Shown here one piece after another: positions 7,526 through 16,010 of a DNA stretch of 64,000 nucleotides. How positions within the stretch are numbered: the stretch's first letter is position 1; the number at the start of each line of letters is the position of its first letter. The DNA lies in contig NZ_OLMM01000004.1 in the NCBI RefSeq assembly GCF_900291475.1, forward strand, positions 560,873 through 624,872, in the 5' to 3' direction. This DNA comes from Acidaminococcus hominis. Its GTDB lineage: Bacteria > Bacillota > Negativicutes > Acidaminococcales > Acidaminococcaceae. The translations under genes were made by a program, and so were the position numbers. The notes under the pieces are model-generated. The model did not search any database, was not told where the DNA came from, and worked only from the letters and a program-made list of their open reading frames with translations.

Positions 7526-8830
7526 TTATCTCTTGTTCTCTAGTGGCTTGATTTTATCCAGCATAATGTTCAGAATCTCCACGTCCGTGGATTTCATCCC
7601 CACCCGGCCCATATCACCGATGGCCGCAATGGTCTCCTCTACATTATCTTTCACCAAGCCTTCGCCGCTCTTGAAAGCCCGTTTCTTCCGGGCCATATGG
7701 ATGGCCACCGTAGCACATTCCACTGCGGCCGCAATCTTAGCCGCACAGGAAGACTTGGCACCATCGCAGGCCATGCCACCGATGGTGGCAATGCTGTTGG
7801 TGATGACTTCACTGATTTCCTCGTAGTTCATGCCCATCATGTACGCAATGCCGGCCCCGCTGCCGCAGGCCGCACTGGTAGCCCCGCAGTAGGCGGACAG
7901 GCTGCCGATATACCGTTTCTGGTGAATAGAAATCAGGTTGCTGACAATCAGCGCCCGGTACAGTTTCTCTTGGGGAATATGGTAGTATTTGGCATACACC
8001 ACCACCGGCATGGTCACCGTAATCCCCTGGTTGCCGCTGCCGGAGTTGATTACCACCGGCATGGGGCAGCCGCTCATCCGGGCATCGGAGCCCGCCGCAG
8101 CCAGCGCTTTGGCCTGGACTTCCACCTTGCTGGTATCAAAGTCTTCCATCAAAGTCCGTCCGATTTCAGCCCCGTAGGGATGCTTCAGTCCTTCTTCAGA
8201 GATGGCCGTATTGTATTCAATCTGCCGTTCCAGTACGTCCTGAACCTCTTTCAGATCCACCGTATCAGCAAATTCCAAGATATCCTTTACGTTCAGCAGG
8301 CTCTTGTCCGGTCCCACCGGTGCAGCTTCCTTGCCGGCGGCATTGTCCCGGTTCAGCAGCACCTGGTCGTCCTTGACGATTTTCGTAATGTTGGAATGGT
8401 AATCCTGGATTTCCACTTCTGCAGAATGTTCCCCTGCGGTAGCTTTGATATCAATATAAAGATTAGCCACATTTTCTACCAGGTTACAGTCTACAAAATC
8501 TGTTTTTAAAAGCGCTTTGCATTTTTCAATATCCGCCGGTTTTACCGCTTCCAACACCGCCAGTTCCTGGGAAGCATCTCCTCCGATAACACCCATGGCA
8601 GCTGCAGCCTGAATCCCCCGCTGGCCGCCGGAATTGGGCACCGTTACCGCCTTCACGTTCTTGACGATGTTGCCGCTGCAGCCCACTTCCAAATGCTCGG
8701 GCATCTGACCCAGCACTTCCCGGACCTTGGCCCCTGCGTAGGCAATGGCAATGGGTTCCGTGCAGCCCAGGGCAACCTTCAATTCATTTCTTAGAATCTG
8801 TACATACGTATCATAGACTTTCTTTTCCAT
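7526..8830 (-). CDS. cyuA: L-cysteine desulfidase (CyuA / UPF0597 family)
   Basis: A 434-residue cytosolic enzyme of the [4Fe-4S] L-cysteine desulfidase family, distantly related to the alpha chain of L-serine dehydratase. It converts L-cysteine to pyruvate, ammonia and sulfide. Conserved cysteines are in ALGCTEPIAIAYA (Cys23), MSGCPMPVV, SAACGSGAG and GMACDGAKSSCAAK; the last group matches the iron-sulfur ligands known from the archaeal enzyme. The start at 8830 (MEKKVYDTYV) has a GGGAG-type site; an earlier Met gives an untypical extension. It lies downstream of the YfcC carrier and M20 genes but behind a terminator, so it likely has its own promoter too. A second full paralogue lies at 47382-48686 and a fragment at 7045-7166. 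Confidence 0.9.
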   Translation of the reverse strand: MEKKVYDTYVQILRNELKVALGCTEPIAIAYAGAKVREVLGQMPEHLEVGCSGNIVKNVKAVTVPNSGGQRGIQAAAAMGVIGGDASQELAVLEAVKPADIEKCKALLKTDFVDCNLVENVANLYIDIKATAGEHSAEVEIQDYHSNITKIVKDDQVLLNRDNAAGKEAAPVGPDKSLLNVKDILEFADTVDLKEVQDVLERQIEYNTAISEEGLKHPYGAEIGRTLMEDFDTSKVEVQAKALAAAGSDARMSGCPMPVVINSGSGNQGITVTMPVVVYAKYYHIPQEKLYRALIVSNLISIHQKRYIGSLSAYCGATSAACGSGAGIAYMMGMNYEEISEVITNSIATIGGMACDGAKSSCAAKIAAAVECATVAIHMARKKRAFKSGEGLVKDNVEETIAAIGDMGRVGMKSTDVEILNIMLDKIKPLENKR

Positions 8831-9044
8831 GTGAACGCTCCCACTCTCTTTGCGATTGAATACCAAGCCTTCCCGGTTACCAGCGCGGTGAACTCCCTTG
8901 CTGCCCTGCTGCCAGTCCCGCCATCGACCAGAAATACCTGTTATTCGATTGTATTTAAGCTATGCTGCATATTTTCTCTCTAACTCTTATTATACCAAAA
9001 AGGAATCATAGGAAAAGCAGGTTTTCTCGCTTTTTGTGCACAAA

Positions 9045-9072
9045 AAAATCCGGAGTTTGCACTCCGGATTTT
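9045..9072 (-). terminator. Intrinsic terminator after the YfcC carrier gene
   Basis: Perfect 12-bp arms AAAATCCGGAGT / ACTCCGGATTTT around a TTGC loop, with an A run at 9042-9048 giving the T tail on the minus strand. Confidence 0.88.
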
Positions 9073-9080
9073 CTATATGC

Positions 9081-10484
9081 TTATAGTCCCGTCCAACCAG
9101 CAACCTGTAAGACTCCCAGCGCAATGGAGGCCAGGATGCTCTGCAGCAGCAGGAAAGGAGCAAACCATTTGGCATACCGATTGTAGGCAATGCCTGCAAT
9201 CCCCAGGGAGCCCATGATGGTCCCTGCCGTAGGAACGATACAGTTGGACAAGCCATCACCAAACTGGAAGGCCTGCACAGCTACCTGCCGGGTAATTCCC
9301 GTCAGGTCGGCCAGCGGCACCATCAGCGGCATTACCGCAGCAGCCTGGCCGGAACCGGAAGGAATGAACAGGTTGATGAACAGGTTGGCCCAGAACATCA
9401 GAATGGCGCCCACCACCGGGCCGAACATCCCAATGGGAATGGACAAATAGTACACAATGGTATTCAGGATGTGCCCGTCTTTCAGGATAACGGAGATGCC
9501 ATTGGCAAAGCCGATGATGAAAGCCGCATTCAACATGGGTTTGCACCCTTCGATAAATTCCTTGGTGGTACCGTTGACCCCCAGCTTTTGGGCAGCCCCC
9601 TGAAGGATTACCGCCAGGAACATAATGGCCGCAATCTGCTGGTTCCCCCACTTGGCGACTACTGCACCGGTCATGATAGCCACAATGGCCAGAATCATAG
9701 TACCCATGCAGAATTTCTGTACTCCAGTCATTTTACCGGAGCTTTCCACGGTTTCGCCCAGCTTATCCCCCATAACGTCAGCTTCTGCCATGCCGTCATA
9801 GTAGCAAAGACTGGTGGTGTAGTTCTTTTGAATCCCCTTGATATACCGCATAACAAACAGATAGTTCAAGACGAAGTTCACCGCATGGAACACAAACCTC
9901 ACGGACATCCCGGAGAACACCGGCAATTCCGCAATAGGATGCGCAACCCCTAGGGTGGACGGATTGGCCCAGCCTACGTTGAAGCCGGAATAGGCACCCA
10001 GGTAAATCATCATAAAGCCGGCCGCTGCATCCAATCCCATGGTCTTGGCTACCACCATGCCGATAGGGATCAACGCTACCGTAGGATTGGCAAATACGCC
10101 GGTGGCGCCGCCTACGGACATGAAGGCCATGATTACGAAAATAATGGCACCCAGGTTGGCTGTTTTGCCGCCCGTGGTCAAAGATTTAAAAGCTACTTCT
10201 ACAGCCCCGCTTTTTTGCATCATGTGCACCGCGGAGCCCGTAAACAGCACCATGGCAAACAGCACAGCCGCTCTTTGGAAACCGATAACTACCGCATTCA
10301 GTACCGCAAAGGGTCCCTGAGGCGTCTGCTTAACAGCATGATACGTACCTGCTACTACCCGGGTTACATTCCCCACCTTCTGGGTATCAAACTCCCCTGC
10401 CGGCAGGATCCAGGTCAATACGGCCGCAAAACAAATCAAGAAAAACAAAAGTGCAACTGTTTGTGGAAATTCCTTCGCTTTCAT
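9081..10484 (-). CDS. YfcC-family carrier (DcuC/AbgT-like, PF03606)
   Basis: A 467-residue protein with about 12-13 membrane helices. Typical YfcC features are the start (LTWILPAGEFD), VGGATGVFANPTVALIPIG, GANPSTLGVAHP-like WANPSTLGVAHP, a second-half FINLFIPSGSGQAAAVMPL and AFQFGDGLSNCIVPT. The family is annotated as C4-dicarboxylate or basic-amino-acid/peptide carriers, but few have been tested. It follows the M20 amidohydrolase gene by 27 bases and precedes cyuA, suggesting uptake of an amidohydrolase substrate. GGGGGAGG precedes the ATG. A related carrier at 45956-47350 has the same two partner genes. Confidence 0.88.
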   Translation of the reverse strand: MKAKEFPQTVALLFFLICFAAVLTWILPAGEFDTQKVGNVTRVVAGTYHAVKQTPQGPFAVLNAVVIGFQRAAVLFAMVLFTGSAVHMMQKSGAVEVAFKSLTTGGKTANLGAIIFVIMAFMSVGGATGVFANPTVALIPIGMVVAKTMGLDAAAGFMMIYLGAYSGFNVGWANPSTLGVAHPIAELPVFSGMSVRFVFHAVNFVLNYLFVMRYIKGIQKNYTTSLCYYDGMAEADVMGDKLGETVESSGKMTGVQKFCMGTMILAIVAIMTGAVVAKWGNQQIAAIMFLAVILQGAAQKLGVNGTTKEFIEGCKPMLNAAFIIGFANGISVILKDGHILNTIVYYLSIPIGMFGPVVGAILMFWANLFINLFIPSGSGQAAAVMPLMVPLADLTGITRQVAVQAFQFGDGLSNCIVPTAGTIMGSLGIAGIAYNRYAKWFAPFLLLQSILASIALGVLQVAGWTGL

Positions 10485-10511
10485 TGGCTTCCTCCCCCTG
10501 TTTTCAGTGAC

Positions 10512-11690
10512 TTAGCCCAGATAGTCCCGGGTAAACTGCACCAGGACTTTCACCCCTGTGGCCAAAGCCTTTTCATCGAATACGTTTTTCGGATTATGCA
10601 GTCCCCAACGGGTATTGCTGTCCTCATTGTTGCCCGTGCCTAAACGGAATTGGGCTCCCGGACACAGCTTGGGGAACATCCAGGAAAAGTCGTCGGACCC
10701 GGTGGAAGGATAGGGAATGGGTTTTACGTTCTCCGCTCCAATGGTCTCCCCGGCAGCCTTCACCACAGCATCAATGACCTTATCATCGTTAATCAGCGGC
10801 GGCATACCATCGTCCCATTTTACCGTTCCTTTGCCCCGAAAGGCCGCAGCCCCATGTTCCACAATCCGGTTGATTTCTTCATGCATCAGTTTCCGGCTAT
10901 TGGGTTCCAGGGAACGCAGAGTTCCCACCATTTCCACCTTTTCCGGCACCACATTGCCAGCCTTGCCCCCATGAATGGAGCCAAAGGTCAGCACTGCCGG
11001 AAATACCGGCCGGTTCACCCGGGATACCACCGTTTGGAGTTCCGCCAGCAGATACCCGCTGATCATAATGGGATCCACAAAGTTTTCCGGGTGGGCCCCG
11101 TGCCCAGCCTTACCGGTTACCGTCACCGTAAGAAAATCTGAAGACGCATTGGCCGGTCCTTTGATGACCCCAATGGTTCCTGCATCCCATTCTGGAGAGC
11201 AGTGCAGCCCCAGCAGCACGTCCGGATGAACCTTTTCGTAGAACTTCGTTGCCAAGGTTTCCAAAGCACCATACAGCGCTTCTTCAGCCGGCTGGAAGAT
11301 AAACAGCACATCACCAGCCAATTCGTCCTTGATTTCGGACAAGGCCTTGGCCGTGTACATCAGCACCGTCTGATGGATGTCGTGACCGCAGGCATGCATT
11401 ACCCCTTCCTCACAGGAGGCAAAAGGCAGCCCTGTCTGTTCCACAATGGGCAGGGCATCAATATCTTCCCGCAGGCCCACTACCTTGCCGGGTTTGCCGC
11501 CCTTTAAGAGCCCGATGCAGCCCGTCTTCATGCCCACCTCCAGCACCTCAATGCCACAGTCTCTGAGGAACTTCTCAATCCGTTTGGTGGTCTCAAACTC
11601 CTTGTTGCTTAGTTCCGGATGCTGATGAATCGTGCGCCGCACCCCAATCATCTCTTGCTCATACTTCTCTACCAATGTGTTGGTATCCAT
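10512..11690 (-). CDS. M20-family amidohydrolase (IAA-amino-acid hydrolase / AbgB-like)
   Basis: A 392-residue zinc amidohydrolase of the M20D group. Metal-site motifs are present: REDIDALPI, HACGHDIHQ, QPAEEALYG and LLGLHCSPEW, plus the dimerisation-domain GKAGHGAHPENFVDP and the C-terminal STGSDDFSWM. Such enzymes cleave N-acyl or N-aroyl amino acids and similar conjugates. The start at 11690 (MDTNTLVEKY) sits seven bases after GGAGG, better than the upstream Met. It is cotranscribed with the YfcC carrier 27 bases downstream and lies 35 bases after a GntR regulator, which may control it. The acyl group and amino acid are unknown; cyuA nearby hints at cysteine. Confidence 0.9.
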   Translation of the reverse strand: MDTNTLVEKYEQEMIGVRRTIHQHPELSNKEFETTKRIEKFLRDCGIEVLEVGMKTGCIGLLKGGKPGKVVGLREDIDALPIVEQTGLPFASCEEGVMHACGHDIHQTVLMYTAKALSEIKDELAGDVLFIFQPAEEALYGALETLATKFYEKVHPDVLLGLHCSPEWDAGTIGVIKGPANASSDFLTVTVTGKAGHGAHPENFVDPIMISGYLLAELQTVVSRVNRPVFPAVLTFGSIHGGKAGNVVPEKVEMVGTLRSLEPNSRKLMHEEINRIVEHGAAAFRGKGTVKWDDGMPPLINDDKVIDAVVKAAGETIGAENVKPIPYPSTGSDDFSWMFPKLCPGAQFRLGTGNNEDSNTRWGLHNPKNVFDEKALATGVKVLVQFTRDYLG

Positions 11691-11725
11691 ATTCCAGCCT
11701 CCCATCCATTATTGCTTGACGGACC

Positions 11726-12433
11726 TTATTCCCGGTTCTTGTAGCTGGTCCGGTACTTCCAGTCCGCTGTCAGTACATAAAATCGTACGTATTCAACCAA
11801 TCTGCCATCTTGCCCATACGTTTTCCGGCTTACCTGCATCACCGGAGTTCCCTCCGGCACCTGCAGCTGCTTTGCCGCTTCTCCCTGGGCCCCTACGGCT
11901 TCCAAGACTTCCGCCGTCTGCCCAATGGCCCGATGGTACTTATCATACAAGGCCAGCATGGAAGCAAAATTTCCTTCCTGCTGAATCAGCTCCCGTTCCA
12001 ACCCGGCCACATAATGGTGCAAATAGTACAGGGGCTTGCTTTTATAATACCGAACCCGGGTTACCCCTGTAATGGTCAAGCAGTTTTCCAAACCCGGTTC
12101 TCCTTGTAAAAAGGCAGGCAGGGGTTCTTCCTCTACCTTTAAGGTTCTGCAATAGATCAGCGCCGACTTCTCGGAAAACTCCTGTCCAAAGCCCCCCAGA
12201 TTTAAATGGGGCCAGGCCTGATGAACGGCTACATAAGTGCCTTTGCCCGGCCGGCGGACGATAAAACCTTCCAGTCCCAATTTTTCCAACGCCTGGCGTA
12301 CCGGCGCCTTGCTGCTTTGAAAGAAATCGCTCAGCTCACTTTCCGTGGGCAGCTTTTCTCCTTCCTCGTATTCATGCTTTTGTATTTTTTGATACAGATA
12401 TTGATAGATTTTTTCATGCAATGGTTCTGCCAT
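11726..12433 (-). CDS. GntR/HutC-type transcriptional regulator with UTRA domain
   Basis: About 235 residues: an N-terminal GntR winged helix (KLPTESELSDFFQSSKAPVR then QALEKLGLEG and RPGKGTYV), then a UTRA ligand-binding domain (YYKSKPLYYLHHYVA, PVMQVSRKTYGQDGRLVEYV). HutC-type regulators are usually repressors released by a small ligand of the pathway they control. It lies inside the M20/RraA/SLC13 and M20/YfcC run, so those genes are the likely targets. The ATG at 12433 is used; an in-frame GTG at 12442 is also possible since the GAAGGCGAG site fits neither perfectly. Confidence 0.9.
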   Translation of the reverse strand: MAEPLHEKIYQYLYQKIQKHEYEEGEKLPTESELSDFFQSSKAPVRQALEKLGLEGFIVRRPGKGTYVAVHQAWPHLNLGGFGQEFSEKSALIYCRTLKVEEEPLPAFLQGEPGLENCLTITGVTRVRYYKSKPLYYLHHYVAGLERELIQQEGNFASMLALYDKYHRAIGQTAEVLEAVGAQGEAAKQLQVPEGTPVMQVSRKTYGQDGRLVEYVRFYVLTADWKYRTSYKNRE

Positions 12434-12517
12434 ATGTTCCACTCGCCTTCTTGGGTTATCCCCTTTGGAAAAAGGGTGCGCCGGAAAACCTTACATTTTC
12501 CTGCGCACCTCATTATA

Positions 12518-13714
12518 TCATTTTTCCAGATAGGCAAGGGCAACAGAAGTCATTGCCGTAATACCCGTAGGCAGAGCTTTTTCGTCAAAAATAATGGCCG
12601 GATTGTGCATCCCCAGTTTGGACTGGGGATTGTCATTGGCCGTGCCCAAACGGTACAGCACCCCAGGAATCCGTTCCTGGTAGGCAGAGAAATCCTCACT
12701 TCCCAGGGAGGGTTCTGCCAGCTCGCTGACCTGTTCTTCGCCTAAGGCAGCCTTTACCGCGTTCCGAGCCAAATCCGTCAGTGCCGCATCATTCATAACC
12801 GGAGCCGGCCCCTTGGTGTAGGTAATCTTGGCTTCGCAGCGATACCCTGCAGCAATGGAAGTAATAATTCGGCGCAGCCGTACTTCCATGCTGTTGCGCA
12901 CCTCCGTATCCGTGGTACGCACCGTTCCCTGCAAAGTAACGGAAGGCGCAATCACGTTCCGAGCCGTACCGCCCTGGATTACGCAGAAGGAAACCACCGC
13001 GCCCTTGGTAGGCGGCAATTCCCGGGAGACAATGCTCTGCACCCCTTGGATAACCGCAGCTGCAGCCACAATAGGATCCACACAGTTGTCTGGATGGGCC
13101 GCATGACCGGATTTTCCTTCGATAACCACATCTAAAGAATCCGCCGAAGCCATAAAGGAACCAGCTTTAAAGCCAATGGTACCTGCCGGCAGGAAAGGCC
13201 AAGTATGAAGCCCAAAAATAGCGTCTGGCTTAGGGTCGTCCAGGACACCCCGTTCAATCATGCTTTCGGAACCACCCAAAGCTTCTTCCGCACATTGGAA
13301 AATAAACTTCACTGTACCTGGCAGATTTTCCCGGACCTGGCTCATTGCCCGGGCCGTACCCAACAGTACAGAAGTATGCAGGTCATGGCCACAGCTATGG
13401 GCCACCCCGGACTCCAAGGAGTGGAAAGGCAGTCCGGATTTTTCGGTCATGGGCAGAGCATCGATGTCCGCCCGCAGAGCCAACACCTTACCGGGTTTAC
13501 CACCTTTCAGAACACCCATTACTCCGGTTTTTCCTTCCCAGGTAGTTACTTCCACACCTGGCAGTTTTTCCAATTCTGCAGCAATCCGCTGGGTTGTTGC
13601 AAATTCCTTATAACTCAGCTCCGGATGCTGATGCATATTCCGGCGGAAAGACCGGATATACTCCTGATCTTGTTCTATAAAGGCTTTCGCCTCTACTTCT
13701 AATAACGCTTCCAT
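12518..13714 (-). CDS. M20-family amidohydrolase (second of the pair)
   Basis: A 398-residue M20D peptidase-like amidohydrolase with the full metal set: RADIDALPMTEKSG, HSCGHDLHTS, QCAEEALGG and IFGLHTWPF, followed by GKSGHAAHPDNCVDP and SLGSEDFSAY. Expected activity is release of an amino acid from an N-acyl conjugate. It is related to, but clearly different from, the enzyme at 10512-11690, so the two probably take different substrates. It overlaps the end of the RraA-like gene (TGA of that gene lies inside the GTG at 13721-13723), implying translational coupling; either that GTG or the ATG at 13714 could be the start. An 84-base gap separates it from the GntR gene. Confidence 0.9.
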   Translation of the reverse strand: MEALLEVEAKAFIEQDQEYIRSFRRNMHQHPELSYKEFATTQRIAAELEKLPGVEVTTWEGKTGVMGVLKGGKPGKVLALRADIDALPMTEKSGLPFHSLESGVAHSCGHDLHTSVLLGTARAMSQVRENLPGTVKFIFQCAEEALGGSESMIERGVLDDPKPDAIFGLHTWPFLPAGTIGFKAGSFMASADSLDVVIEGKSGHAAHPDNCVDPIVAAAAVIQGVQSIVSRELPPTKGAVVSFCVIQGGTARNVIAPSVTLQGTVRTTDTEVRNSMEVRLRRIITSIAAGYRCEAKITYTKGPAPVMNDAALTDLARNAVKAALGEEQVSELAEPSLGSEDFSAYQERIPGVLYRLGTANDNPQSKLGMHNPAIIFDEKALPTGITAMTSVALAYLEK

Positions 13715-13719
13715 CCCGC

Positions 13720-14373
13720 TCACGCTTTCTCAAAATATTTGTAGTTTCCGTTGATATGGGGCAGGCTTTCTCCAGCGTCAATGCGCTTTTTGGTAGCCGG
13801 TTCGCCATTTTGTTTGGCAATGGCCCGTTCGCCGTATTCCTTGGCAAACTTGGGATCCACTACGAAAATGCCATCATCATCAGCCACCACCAGGTCACCA
13901 GGTTTTACCACTACATTCTGGATAGCAATGGGTACATTGATCATGCCTTCAATACCCAGGCTGCGGGTAGTCAGGGCGCTGACGCCATAGGAATAAATCA
14001 AGAGTCCCATTTCCTTCAAGGCTTTCACGTCTGTAATGCAGCCATCAATAATAACCCCAGCCACGCCTTTGGTCTTATAGGCATAGCCCACCAGTTCGCC
14101 CAAAGGAGCCCGGTCGTATTCACTGCAAGTATTGACGCACAGCACATCTCCCGGTTTTACCACATCCACGGCCTTATGGATGGCAATGGAATCCATATGG
14201 GGCAGCTGCACCGTTACCGCATTGCCCACAAAATGGAAGTTGCTCTGGAAGGGCTTTAGCCCGGTAATGAAACCAAAGTCAGTCATATGACCAATGGTAG
14301 AAGGACAAACCTTTTCATACAAATCCAATAGTTCCGGAGTCACACCTTGTACACGTTCATTCAGCAAAAACAT
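13720..14373 (-). CDS. RraA-like protein (HMG/CHA aldolase family) with altered active-site Arg
   Basis: A 217-residue protein of the RraA / 4-hydroxy-4-methyl-2-oxoglutarate aldolase fold, usually a trimer that binds Mg2+ and cleaves or decarboxylates 2-oxoacids. The LGELVGYAYKTKGVAGVIID stretch supplies the Gly-Glu and the Asp of the active site. In aldolases this is followed by an Arg-Asp pair (DGxxRD); here it is DGCITD, so Arg is Thr114. The change argues against standard aldolase activity, and a non-enzymatic or different lyase role is open. It sits between the SLC13 carrier (28 bases upstream) and an M20 amidohydrolase (overlapping), so it is part of that catabolic unit. GAGGAGG precedes the ATG. 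Confidence 0.82.
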   Translation of the reverse strand: MFLLNERVQGVTPELLDLYEKVCPSTIGHMTDFGFITGLKPFQSNFHFVGNAVTVQLPHMDSIAIHKAVDVVKPGDVLCVNTCSEYDRAPLGELVGYAYKTKGVAGVIIDGCITDVKALKEMGLLIYSYGVSALTTRSLGIEGMINVPIAIQNVVVKPGDLVVADDDGIFVVDPKFAKEYGERAIAKQNGEPATKKRIDAGESLPHINGNYKYFEKA

Positions 14374-14401
14374 TTTTCAAGACCTCCTCAAATTTTCTTC
14401 T

Positions 14402-15652
14402 TTATTTCATAAATTCGTAAAAATACCAGATAATGGTGGAAGCTACCAGCCAAGCCAGGGTTACCAGCGGCAGGCCCACCTTGAAATAATCCTTGATTTC
14501 ATAGCCGCCGGGTTTCCACACCAGCAGGTTGGGCCCAGTGCCAAAAGGTGTGCAGAACGCCAAGGAAGATGCCACGGCAATGGCCATAACCACACCCCGA
14601 GGATCCAAGTTCAGGGATTGGGCGTACACAATGCCCAAGGGCAGCATAATAGCGGACAAGGACGTGCCCATCATAAACTGGGTCAGGAAAGCCGTCAGGC
14701 CGGAAATCAAAAGGATTCCCACATAGGGGCTTACGGAAGAGGTATATTGACCCAGGAAACCAATCAGCATTTGGGTTACACCCGTCTTTGCCATAGCGCC
14801 GCTCAAGGGGAACACACCGGCTACCAGGAACAGGGTAGGCATACTAAAAGAAGAAATGGCATCATCTACGGTAATGCATTTGGTAACTACCACAATGATA
14901 CTGCCCAATACAGCAGCCAAATGGAAAGGCATAATCTTGGTAGCCATAGCTACCACCAAAATAATGAAGACCAGAGACGTAATCACCATGCCCCGTTTAT
15001 CCTTCTTGGCTACCGGCGGTACATCGTCATAACTGGTTTCTACTTCAGGGAGCATTTTGCTGCCAATAAAGTACATATACAGCCCGCCGATAATGGTAAT
15101 GGGGAGACCTACTTTGGTAAATTCAAAGAAGCCATAGCCTTGATACCCGGCTTTTTCCAAGAGGCCGCTGGCAATGATATGGGGTGTGGTACCCACAAGA
15201 GTGATAGTACCGCCCATGGAAGCAAAGAAAGCCAAGGTCATGTAAATCCGGGACAGCTTCACATGGGCCTTTTGGGCCATAGCCCCTACAATGGGCATCA
15301 GGCACCCGGTGGTCCCTGTATCGTTCAAAAAGGCGCTCATGCTGGCAGAAACTACCGCCACACTCAGGGTCAGCCGTCTTTCCGTCCTGCCAATCAGGTT
15401 AATGATGGTACTGCCGATGGTGTCTGCCAGGCCGGTTTTCATAATGGCCCGTCCAATGACAAACATACTCATAAAGAACATACAGGTTGAATTGGAAAAA
15501 TCCGAAAAAGCCGTTGCCGGATTCAAAATCCCGGTCAGCGCAAGTATTGTAGGAATCGAAATCCCCACGATAATCGGATCAGCAATCTTCCAATTCAGGG
15601 CAATAAACACCCAGAAAAACAATCCAATTACCAACCACATTTGCCAAGTCAC
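14402..15652 (-). CDS. SLC13/DASS-family anion carrier
   Basis: A 416-residue carrier with 11-12 helices and the two symmetric halves of the divalent-anion:Na+ symporter family. Each half has the Ser-Asn-Thr-like clamp: FLNDTGTTGCLMPIV near residue 110 and CTPFGTGPNLLVWKPGGY near residue 385. It should import a di- or tricarboxylate, sulfonate or acyl amino acid with Na+. The start is GTG at 15652, supported by GGAGGAG six bases upstream. It heads the operon with the RraA-like protein and M20 amidohydrolase, so the substrate is likely a negatively charged conjugate. Its promoter lies in the AT-rich 357-base gap before it. Confidence 0.9.
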   Translation of the reverse strand: MTWQMWLVIGLFFWVFIALNWKIADPIIVGISIPTILALTGILNPATAFSDFSNSTCMFFMSMFVIGRAIMKTGLADTIGSTIINLIGRTERRLTLSVAVVSASMSAFLNDTGTTGCLMPIVGAMAQKAHVKLSRIYMTLAFFASMGGTITLVGTTPHIIASGLLEKAGYQGYGFFEFTKVGLPITIIGGLYMYFIGSKMLPEVETSYDDVPPVAKKDKRGMVITSLVFIILVVAMATKIMPFHLAAVLGSIIVVVTKCITVDDAISSFSMPTLFLVAGVFPLSGAMAKTGVTQMLIGFLGQYTSSVSPYVGILLISGLTAFLTQFMMGTSLSAIMLPLGIVYAQSLNLDPRGVVMAIAVASSLAFCTPFGTGPNLLVWKPGGYEIKDYFKVGLPLVTLAWLVASTIIWYFYEFMK

Positions 15653-16010
15653 TGCAATCTCCTCCCTATTTTCAGCGTTGCTGAAACATTATAATATTAT
15701 AATATTATATGCTATAAACCTGTTTCAACTTTTTCCTTCTATAGGGAAATGTTCGTATTTTCCTTGTTATTTTTCGTTTTATTTTATACACTCATGTACC
15801 TGTTATTTTGTGTATTCTTTTGTTACAGTGCTTTTACACGCGTACTTTTGTCTTTTTAAATTTTACTTTTCTCATTTTCGACACATATAAGTTCGTTTAT
15901 ATGGACAAATATTTATTTCTTTCCTCCCTTTATTTTATTCTTTGCACTTCTCCTATTCTACACTATAATAAAATTGTCTATTTTTTTATTCCCTGTTACG
16001 GAGGCCCCCT
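15653..16010. other. 358-bp AT-rich divergent promoter region, no gene
   Basis: Strikingly A/T rich. It contains a palindromic run of TATAAT-like boxes (15690-15710) near the SLC13 gene that could be its promoter, and no open frame with a ribosome site. The threonine aldolase gene begins at its right edge after CGGAGG. Confidence 0.6.

Noticed and set aside
14294-15490. 398-codon plus-strand open frame
   Set aside because: It is antisense to the SLC13 carrier and RraA-like genes, lacks a ribosome site and gives a His/Gln-rich low-complexity product typical of shadows of membrane-protein genes.
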